From CAZVEV01 sp964625865 (lineage in GTDB: Bacteria > Planctomycetota > Phycisphaerae > SM23-33), in the NCBI GenBank assembly GCA_964625865.1, contig CAZVEV010000229.1:1-9921 (forward strand): 9,921 nt of DNA, read 5' to 3'. A program made the translations under genes and the position numbers. The notes under the pieces were generated by a model. The model saw only the letters and a list, made by a program, of their open reading frames with translations. It was not told the origin of the DNA and searched no databases. Below, in pieces: positions 4,671-9,921 of this stretch; position 1 is the stretch's first letter, and every line of letters starts with the position of its first letter.

Positions 4671-7184
4671 ATGAGCAACCCCGTTCAATGCGATGTTCTC
4701 GAGCCCCGCCTGCTTCTGAGCGGCATACTCGCCGGCGGCAGCAGCGCCGTGTTCGACTTCGACGCCGACGGCGTTAACGACGCAGTCCTGCGGAATATCG
4801 GGGCGGTTGACATCGAGTACGATCAGGCCGGCGCCGACGGGGTGGCGATCAACCTCACCGGCGACGGGGCGAAGTTCAAGACCAACACCTGGGTCGAGGT
4901 CGCCGACGCCGATCCGGGCGACGACTTCGACCTGGCGTATGCCAAGATCGGGACGGGCCTGTGCTACGGCGGGGAGCAGTTCGATCCTATTGTCGGCGCC
5001 AGTTCGGTGACGGCGGCGTCCATCGACCGCCTGTACATCTGCAACGGCGACCTGGCGTACGCCGAGACGACCGAGGGCGGAATCAACAGGGCGGCGCTGT
5101 TCAATGGGGACGTCAACGGCTACGTCGCGACGGTCGGCGACATCGGCGAGATGAGCGCCGACGCCATCCGCGGCGCGTTCGTGACGACCGACGGAGACTA
5201 CGACGGCGTCTATGCGAACATCGAGGAGATCGTGGTCGACGAGATCACGGACGGCGCCTCCATCGAGGCCCGGGACATCGATGAGGTGATCGCCGCGACG
5301 ATCGACGAGGGGAGCATGGTCACGGCGTACGGGCAGGTCGAGAAGATCTGCGCGGGCCTGATCACCGGGCAGGCCATGATCGACGCCGGCGAACTGGGCC
5401 GCCTGAGCGCCGAGGTTATCGAAGACGCCTACGTTACCGTAGGCGGCGATACGAACAGGATCTGCGTGGATTACCTGGCCGGGTCGGCGGCCGGGACGTA
5501 TATCTCTCTGGGCGGGGACCTCGATCGCCTGTCCGCCGAGACGATCACCGGCGGGACGGACGGTTCGACCCTGGACATCTCCATAGGCGGAGACGTGGCG
5601 AAGCTCTCGGCCGACACCATCACCGGAGGGGTGGACTCCCAGGCCTTCGTCTCGATCGGCGGCAATCTCGCCCGGCTGAACGTGGGGCTGTTTGAGGGCG
5701 GGGAGACCACCGCGGGCAACGAGTCGCTGCTGGACTTCTCCGTGGGCGGTGATATCCAGAAGATCTGCGCCGGGCTGATCAACGGAGGCATCGGGGCGGG
5801 GACGGGGACGTTGGCGGTCTCTGCGAACAACATCCAGTACCTGCGGGCGGCGGCCGTCACGGGCGGCGATATGACCGACGGCGGAAACGCGAGTGTCACG
5901 TTTGACGTGTGGACGGACCTGACCCAGGCGCGGATCGGGCAACTGATCGGTTCGGGAAGCCCCCTGCCCATCGGCGACCCGTCAGTGTTCATCAACGTCT
6001 ACAACGACTTCGGGAAGCTGGTCGTCGGGGAGATGACCGCGGGGACAGCCACAGGGCAGGACGCCTACGCGAGCATCGAGATCAACGTATTCAATGACTT
6101 CGGGAAGATCATCGCCGGACAGATCGACGCGGGCCTGGCCGACGGGGACGGCGCGACGGCGGAGATCCGCATCACGGTCTCCCATAACATCGGGCTGATC
6201 TCGGCCGGGACAATCTCGGGCGGGATCGCGGACGGTGAAGACGCGATGGCCGGGGTCTACTTCGACGCCGGGAACGACATCGAGGTCATCGCCGTCGGGG
6301 AGATCAGCGGAACGCGATCCAGTCGCCGCGTCCGCACGCCCGACCCGACGGTCAAGTTCATCGCCGGAAACGATATCGGGCTGGTGATGGCCGGGCGGAT
6401 CATCGGCGGCGAGATCGTTGCCGACGGCGACGCCGTTGCCCAGGCGGCGGTCACCCTCCAGGCGGGCAACAACATCGACACGATCATTGCCGGGACGATC
6501 ACCGGCGGCAGCGCCGAAGGCGAGAACGCCCTGGCGTACGTCAAGATCCATGCGGGCAACAACATCGGGAAGATCTGCGCCGACCGCATTTCGGGCGGTC
6601 AAACCGAGGACGGTGCGTACACGTACGTCAACATCGTGGCCGAGCATGACATCGAACAGATGCGGGTCGGCACGATCATTGGGTCAGAGAACGGCGATCC
6701 GGGCAACGATCCGGGCGTTCAGATTCAGGCCTACAACGACATCAAGGACTTCTGCGCCCAGCGGATCATCGCCGGCGAGGACGGGTTGGTGAGCATTCTG
6801 GCCGGAATCGACGGCGAGGGGAACATCAGCGGCGAGGACGGCGAGGCCGGTTCCATCGAACGGATGGTCATCGGCATGATTGACGGGGACGACGGCATGA
6901 TCAACATCGCCGCCGGCGGGGACATCGAGATGCTCAAGGTCTGTCGGGTCGTCTCGGGTGACGACGGCGATGTCAACATCATTGCCGGTGGAGACATGAC
7001 CGTTGACGTCCGCAGGGTTCGCAGTTGGACCCTCGAGGACCCGGAGACCGGCGAGGTGACCGACTCGGGCGTGTCCTTCACGGCCGGCGGCGAGGTCAAC
7101 GACCGCCGCAACAGCATTCGCGATGAGTACATCACCGAAGGCGAGGCCGAGATGCCGGAACTGATGGATACGCCCGAAGCGTAG
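4671..7184 (+). CDS. LEPR-XLL protein, large predicted beta-solenoid surface protein
   Basis: This 837-residue acidic protein begins MSNPVQCDVLEPRLLLSG, with the LEPR-XLL motif at 10-18 typical of planctomycete surface or secreted proteins. The start is set by AGGAG at 4658-4662, eight bases before the ATG; the frame is open upstream to 4563, but that extension is not protein-like. Residues 19-150 form a non-repetitive Asp/Gly-rich region with FDFDADGVNDA (28-38). From about 157 to 780 there are about 24 units of the form D/N-I-x-x-I/L-x-A-x-x-I followed by GG or a turn, for example DIGEMSADAI (157), DLDRLSAETI (283), NIGLISAGTI (506) and NIDTIIAGTI (601). Alternating hydrophobic residues with Gly/Asn turns predict a beta-solenoid. 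No transmembrane segment or PEP-CTERM tail is seen, and the protein ends EMPELMDTPEA. A structural, adhesive or S-layer-like role is inferred. There is no sign of an enzymatic active site. Confidence 0.85.
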   Translation: MSNPVQCDVLEPRLLLSGILAGGSSAVFDFDADGVNDAVLRNIGAVDIEYDQAGADGVAINLTGDGAKFKTNTWVEVADADPGDDFDLAYAKIGTGLCYGGEQFDPIVGASSVTAASIDRLYICNGDLAYAETTEGGINRAALFNGDVNGYVATVGDIGEMSADAIRGAFVTTDGDYDGVYANIEEIVVDEITDGASIEARDIDEVIAATIDEGSMVTAYGQVEKICAGLITGQAMIDAGELGRLSAEVIEDAYVTVGGDTNRICVDYLAGSAAGTYISLGGDLDRLSAETITGGTDGSTLDISIGGDVAKLSADTITGGVDSQAFVSIGGNLARLNVGLFEGGETTAGNESLLDFSVGGDIQKICAGLINGGIGAGTGTLAVSANNIQYLRAAAVTGGDMTDGGNASVTFDVWTDLTQARIGQLIGSGSPLPIGDPSVFINVYNDFGKLVVGEMTAGTATGQDAYASIEINVFNDFGKIIAGQIDAGLADGDGATAEIRITVSHNIGLISAGTISGGIADGEDAMAGVYFDAGNDIEVIAVGEISGTRSSRRVRTPDPTVKFIAGNDIGLVMAGRIIGGEIVADGDAVAQAAVTLQAGNNIDTIIAGTITGGSAEGENALAYVKIHAGNNIGKICADRISGGQTEDGAYTYVNIVAEHDIEQMRVGTIIGSENGDPGNDPGVQIQAYNDIKDFCAQRIIAGEDGLVSILAGIDGEGNISGEDGEAGSIERMVIGMIDGDDGMINIAAGGDIEMLKVCRVVSGDDGDVNIIAGGDMTVDVRRVRSWTLEDPETGEVTDSGVSFTAGGEVNDRRNSIRDEYITEGEAEMPELMDTPEA

Positions 7185-7202
7185 GACCGTTCTGCTGATA
7201 CC

Positions 7203-7224
7203 GTCCGCCGCGAAGGGCGGCTGA
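7203..7224. repeat. 22-base direct repeat, left copy
   Basis: GTCCGCCGCGAAGGGCGGCT followed by GA matches 20 of 22 bases with 7372-7393. Here it is non-coding, 18 bases after the LEPR-XLL stop, and contains a CCGCC/GGCGG hairpin (7205-7209, 7216-7220). The right copy is coding and forms the C-terminal end of the pseudopilin gene. Read on the minus strand, the left copy would encode nearly the same peptide, SAALRGGRY against SAALRSGQY, so it may be a duplicated scrap of that gene end. Confidence 0.5.
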
Positions 7225-7226
7225 GG

Positions 7227-7246
7227 GTAGGGCGTGCAACAGTGTT
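7227..7246 (+). repeat. REP-like palindromic repeat, copy D (left)
   Basis: GTAGGGCGTGCAACAGTGTT matches the family arm at 19 of 20 bases and then diverges (TGACGCC in place of GCACGC). With the inverted part-copy at 7353-7364 it brackets the space between two convergent genes, the same layout as at 2976-3050. Confidence 0.7.
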
Positions 7247-7307
7247 TGACGCCGCACCGGGGGCGAAAACACCCCCCCTGGCACACCCGTGCACCCCCGA
7301 CGGGGAT

Positions 7308-7317
7308 NNNNNNNNNN
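7308..7317. other. Assembly gap (10 Ns) in C-rich sequence
   Basis: Ten Ns interrupt the convergent intergenic region. The flanks are full of C runs (ACCCCCCC before, long C tracts after to about 7338), which look like low-quality read ends. The gap's true length is unknown. The adjoining inverted repeats and the hairpin are the likely cause of the break. Confidence 0.9.
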
Positions 7318-7352
7318 CCCCCCCCAACCCCCCCCCCCGCCCCAAAATGTTC

Positions 7353-7364
7353 TGCACGCCCTAC
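7353..7364 (-). repeat. REP-like palindromic repeat, copy D (right, part copy)
   Basis: On the minus strand this reads GTAGGGCGTGCA, the outer 12 bases of the family arm, then diverges. The TAG within GTAGGG is the stop codon of the pseudopilin gene that ends at 7361. Confidence 0.6.
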
Positions 7365-7876
7365 GGGTATTGTCCGCTGCGAAGGGCGGCCGATGCGGTC
7401 AGGGCGAACGTGCGGTCGTCCACGCCCAGGACCAGACGCACCGTGACGCTGACCGGGGTGTCCCCGTCGTCCTCACGCAGAACGCTGAAGGTCTGCACGG
7501 ACGTGTTGTCACTTCCGCCGCCGAGCAGATCCTGCTGGGTGTCCGAGCCCTGGATCGTCACGGTGTGGACGAGCTTCCCGCCGGTCAGTTCATACTGGAT
7601 CCGCGTCGGGTCGGACGGATCGTCCGACGACTCAGGCGTGATGTCGAGGTACGACCCGGTGGAGTCCAGGTCCGCGCTGGTTCGGATCTCGCGCATCATA
7701 CGGCTGAGGATCATCCGCCCCAGTTGCGTGGCCGAGGCGATCTTCTCGTTCTCATTGTAGCTTCCGAGCGAACCTTTGAAGGCGGCGCCGACGCTGGCGA
7801 TCAGCATGGCGAGGATCGTCAGCGCCATCAGCATCTCCGCCAACGTGAAGGCGCGCCTGGAGGATTGGACAGTCAT
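7361..7876 (-). CDS. Type II secretion / type IV pilus minor pseudopilin, PilW/GspJ-like
   Basis: This 171-residue protein begins MTVQSSRRAFTLAEMLMALT. The prepilin cleavage and methylation motif is at RRA/FTLAE, with F10 as the mature first residue, E14 as the conserved +5 glutamate and alanine instead of glycine at -1. A hydrophobic helix (about 15-33) is followed by a coiled segment containing RMILSRMMREIRTSADLD (54-71) and then beta-rich sequence, which fits PilW or GspJ. Processing would require a prepilin peptidase (PilD) encoded elsewhere. The start at 7876 is chosen because GAGGAG lies seven bases upstream and the leader length fits; the longer frame to 7933 overlaps the upstream gene. 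It follows that gene by 28 bases and closes the operon. Its stop codon lies inside a dispersed repeat. GspH is a less likely alternative. Confidence 0.8.
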   Translation of the reverse strand: MTVQSSRRAFTLAEMLMALTILAMLIASVGAAFKGSLGSYNENEKIASATQLGRMILSRMMREIRTSADLDSTGSYLDITPESSDDPSDPTRIQYELTGGKLVHTVTIQGSDTQQDLLGGGSDNTSVQTFSVLREDDGDTPVSVTVRLVLGVDDRTFALTASAALRSGQYP

Positions 7877-7904
7877 TGGCGTACTCCTCGATGCAGGATC
7901 CCCA

Positions 7905-9296
7905 TCAGTACTCGACATAGCTTGAAGGCACAACGCTTAGCACCGACGCACCGCTGCCGCCCCCGAATCCCGCCGGGTCCTCCTCGACGTCCGAGTGATC
8001 GAAGTAGAAGTTCGAGTTGCCCGTCATGGTCATCGTGGTCTGGCCGTAGTTGATGATCGACCCGTGAACCGTCCCCCCGCAGTTGCCGTAGAACGAGAAC
8101 TTGTCGGCGGCCATGCAGCCGACGACCGTCCCGAAGTTCCCGTGGAAGTCGATCCCGAACCCCGGGGCCAGCAGCATGGACCCGGGCAGGTCCTTCAGCC
8201 CGGCGTATTCCGGGTCGTCGGGCAGGGACCCGACCCCTTGAAGCGTCGTGTTGCCCCGGAACTTGATCTTGTTGCTGTTGTACGCCTCGTCGCCGGCGTC
8301 CTCGGTGACGATGACGCCCTTGATCGTCGTGTTTCCGGTGAATGTCACGATGTTGGGCGTCTCGACGTAGATCACGCCCTTGATCGTGTAGTTGCCGCTG
8401 AAGCGCGGGTTCGCGCCGGCGACGATCCGGATGTTGCTCAGCGTGTAGTTCCCGCTCCTGTTCCCGGCGATGATGTCCGTGGCGTACGGTTCGAAGGGGC
8501 TCCCGTCCACCTCGGGGATCTCGATCGGATCAACGCCGACGTGAACGTGATCGGGCAGGTCGGGGTTGTTCCATTTGCACCCGGCGATCTTGCTGTTGCC
8601 CGACAGGTTGTACGTCGCGTCGGGGTTGCTCGCGTAGACGTCGCCCTCGATCTGCGAGTTGCCCGTCAGCTTGAACACCAGGTTCTCGTCGGTTGCGCTG
8701 TAGACTTCGGCTTCCGAGGGATCGTTGACCCCGCGGATCTTCGCATTGCCGTTAATCTGGATCGGCCCGTTGGTGATGATGCCCTGCCCGAACGACGCGC
8801 CTCCGCCGCCGCCCTGGATCTCCATGCGCAGACCGACAGATCGCCTCGCCTGCCCCGACAGGCCCGTGACCGTCAGGCCTACGATCGAGTCTTCCACAAA
8901 CGCGACGGTCGCCGAGAACGATCCGGAGGCGCCGGTGAAGGACACCGGCGGGACGACTACCGTCTGACCGTCGCAGGTGATGGAGCCGGCCGGCAGCTTG
9001 CCCGCCCCTTCCAGCGACGGGCGCAGCAGGTCGGCGACGGACTCGAGGATCGCCGCCTCGTCGCCGCCGGAGACCGTTTCGTCCTCGAGCAGATAGCAGA
9101 AGTACGCCAGTCCGCCCTCGGCGGACATGCGGGCATTGAGGAGCTTGGCCTCGTTGTCCGCCATCTTGAGGTTCAGGTCCGTTGCGTTCGTGAACGCCGC
9201 CGCCAGCGCCGTGCACATCACCAGCAGCAGCAGCGCCAGGATGTACACCACACCCGATTCGCGGACCATCCGACGTCTTGCGCACATATGCATCAT
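7905..9296 (-). CDS. PilX-like membrane protein with GN-repeat beta-helix domain
   Basis: This 463-residue protein begins with a short basic leader (MMHMCARRRMVRESG) and one hydrophobic segment, VVYILALLLLVMCTALAAAF (16-35). NATDLNLKMADNEAKLLNARMSAEGGLAY follows, in the style of PilX/GspK minor pilins. There is no FTLxE cleavage motif, as in PilX-type proteins. A beta-rich region spans about 100-160, then a Gly-rich linker QGGGGG (161-166). From 175 to 432 there are about ten repeats built on G-N: INGNAKIRG, TGNSQIEGDV, SGNSKIAG, SGNYTIKGVI, TGNTTIKGVI, RGNTTLQGV, HGNFGTVVG, YGNCGGTVHGSI and others. This predicts a right-handed beta-helix like bactofilin or DUF7305 proteins. Its start overlaps the preceding stop as ATGA, with GAGGAGG as ribosome site. 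It is probably a minor pilin or tip protein with an exposed helix; the role is inferred. Confidence 0.75.
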   Translation of the reverse strand: MMHMCARRRMVRESGVVYILALLLLVMCTALAAAFTNATDLNLKMADNEAKLLNARMSAEGGLAYFCYLLEDETVSGGDEAAILESVADLLRPSLEGAGKLPAGSITCDGQTVVVPPVSFTGASGSFSATVAFVEDSIVGLTVTGLSGQARRSVGLRMEIQGGGGGASFGQGIITNGPIQINGNAKIRGVNDPSEAEVYSATDENLVFKLTGNSQIEGDVYASNPDATYNLSGNSKIAGCKWNNPDLPDHVHVGVDPIEIPEVDGSPFEPYATDIIAGNRSGNYTLSNIRIVAGANPRFSGNYTIKGVIYVETPNIVTFTGNTTIKGVIVTEDAGDEAYNSNKIKFRGNTTLQGVGSLPDDPEYAGLKDLPGSMLLAPGFGIDFHGNFGTVVGCMAADKFSFYGNCGGTVHGSIINYGQTTMTMTGNSNFYFDHSDVEEDPAGFGGGSGASVLSVVPSSYVEY

Positions 9297-9805
9297 TCAC
9301 TCCTCCTCGCCACCAGCCAGCTTGTCGTCAACTTCTCTTGTCCGTTCCACGCGATGGTCATCTGGACGTTGATTACGTCGCTCGCGCCGTCGGCGACGAT
9401 GGTCGCCAGGTCGTCCGGGTCGCGCCACGTCATTGTGATGCTCTGGGACCATCCGGTCATATCGGTGATGGCTGACCCCTGGCCGTCCCGCGGGGGACTG
9501 TACGTCACGCCCATCAGGTCGTCCAGGTCATCGACGTAGACCTGCGGGTCCGACCCGTCCGATCCCGGCGGGTTGCCCTGGTCTCCCGGGTCCGGGTCGC
9601 TGAAGGGCAGCTTGATGGTCCACTCCCGCAGTTCCTGGGCCAGGAACGCCGCCCGGGTCATGCCGCGTCCCTCGCCGTTGACCCGCGTGCCGGAGGCCAC
9701 CGCGGTCATCAGGGCCGAGACGCCGATGCCGATCGTCACGATCGCGATCATCACCTCCAGCAGGCTAAAGCCCCCAGACGTTCGGTTTCGGCCTGTGCGG
9801 TTCAC
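9293..9805 (-). CDS. Minor pseudopilin, PilV/GspI-like
   Basis: This 170-residue protein begins with a GTG codon at 9805, supported by GGGAG about eight bases upstream. The leader MNRTGRNRTSGG is followed by the cleavage site G12/F13 in GGFSLLEVMIAIVTIGIGVSA, with E17 as the conserved +5 glutamate. SLLEVMIAI is characteristic of PilV/GspI-type minor pilins. The following helix RAAFLAQELREWT (51-63) fits GspI. The C-terminal half is beta-rich with an Asp/Pro/Gly insert (70-90) and ends in an amphipathic segment, TTSWLVARRSE. It lies 31 bases after the GspF-like gene and overlaps the next gene by four bases, so all belong to one operon. It would be inserted in the inner membrane and processed by a prepilin peptidase not present here. 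Confidence 0.83.
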   Translation of the reverse strand: MNRTGRNRTSGGFSLLEVMIAIVTIGIGVSALMTAVASGTRVNGEGRGMTRAAFLAQELREWTIKLPFSDPDPGDQGNPPGSDGSDPQVYVDDLDDLMGVTYSPPRDGQGSAITDMTGWSQSITMTWRDPDDLATIVADGASDVINVQMTIAWNGQEKLTTSWLVARRSE

Positions 9806-9836
9806 GGTCTGTACTCCCTCGCTCGGGTCCGGCCGG

Positions 9837-9921
9837 CTAGTGCTGCTTGGCCAGGCTCGACATCTTGAACACCGGCAGGATGATACTCATCGCAATAAAG
9901 CCGACCACCACGCCCATCGCC
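9837..9921 (-). CDS. GspF/PilC-like inner membrane protein, C-terminal end only
   Basis: Only the last 27 residues are in the window, ending with TAG at 9837-9839. They read AMGVVVGFIAMSIILPVFKM followed by SSLAKQH. The final hydrophobic helix with an ILPVF motif and a short polar tail matches the end of GspF/PilC platform proteins of type II secretion and type IV pilus systems. The position immediately before pseudopilin genes supports this. The gene is truncated by the window edge. Confidence 0.7.
   Translation of the reverse strand, partial: AMGVVVGFIAMSIILPVFKMSSLAKQH

Noticed and set aside
4179..5942. Open minus-strand frame continuing upstream of the kinase/transferase-like gene, giving a 962-residue reading frame
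   Set aside because: The upstream part is opposite the solenoid gene and the intergenic region. Its translation is rich in Arg, Pro, Val and Asp without domains, typical of an antisense frame in GC-rich DNA. The family-like sequence begins at MRIVVTG.
7203..7224. Intrinsic terminator for the LEPR-XLL gene
   Set aside because: The CCGCC/GGCGG stem is only five pairs and is followed by TGAGGGTAGG, with no T-run. Some role in mRNA end formation is possible, but a standard terminator cannot be supported.
7242..7760. Plus-strand frames crossing the N gap
   Set aside because: They contain undefined residues and low-complexity proline runs from poly-C, and they are antisense to the pseudopilin gene.
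7995..9539. Long plus-strand open frame of 514 residues
   Set aside because: It is antisense to the PilX-like and PilV-like genes. Those have ribosome sites, ATGA coupling and clear pilin motifs, while this frame is Arg/Val/Asp-rich with no recognisable domain.

Overview
The window looks like a GC-rich chromosomal segment from a planctomycete-type bacterium, possibly of the Phycisphaerae side. The best lineage marker is the large protein at 4671-7184: it begins with an LEPRLLLSG motif at residues 10-18, the LEPR-XLL N-terminal signature that I associate with Planctomycetes. A short type II secretion/type IV pilus-like operon and abundant intergenic palindromes fit this, but the placement is inference. 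A run of 10 Ns at 7308-7317 marks an assembly gap.

Layout. (1) 88-2369, plus strand: a minimal iron-sulfur cluster assembly operon made of an Rrf2/IscR-like regulator, the cysteine desulfurase IscS and the scaffold IscU, with an IscR-type promoter region just upstream. The IscU carries an unusual cysteine-rich C-terminal tail. (2) 2422-2972, plus strand: a two-gene module with a DUF4258-like protein and a small partner, overlapping by four bases and probably a toxin-antitoxin pair. Its promoter places the transcription start at or next to the first start codon, so the message may be leaderless. (3) 3054-4178, minus strand: a two-domain protein with an adenylate-kinase-like P-loop half and a nucleoside-2-deoxyribosyltransferase-like half. 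I know of no assigned function for this arrangement. (4) 4179-4670: a divergent intergenic region with several hairpins. (5) 4671-7184, plus strand: the LEPR-XLL protein, a predicted beta-solenoid of about 24 rungs whose repeat length grows from about 19 to about 30 residues. (6) 7361-9921, minus strand: the end of a GspF/PilC-like gene, a PilV/GspI-like pseudopilin, a PilX-like membrane protein fused to a GN-repeat beta-helix, and a PilW/GspJ-like pseudopilin.

A recurring intergenic repeat links these blocks. Its arm reads GTAGGGCGTGCAACTGTGTT followed by GCACGCGGAA, and each arm is itself palindromic. Copies or part-copies lie at 17-45, 2385-2404, 2976-3005, 3021-3050, 7227-7246 and 7353-7364. 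Two copies form inverted pairs that fill or flank the space between convergent genes, and one supplies the stop codon of the pseudopilin gene.

How the genes work together: regulator, desulfurase and scaffold form one pathway, with the regulator probably sensing cluster supply. The pseudopilin genes form one envelope machine, with the beta-helix protein a plausible tip or surface-exposed minor pilin. The kinase/transferase-like gene and the solenoid gene are divergent and share an upstream region, but nothing in the sequence shows that they cooperate.
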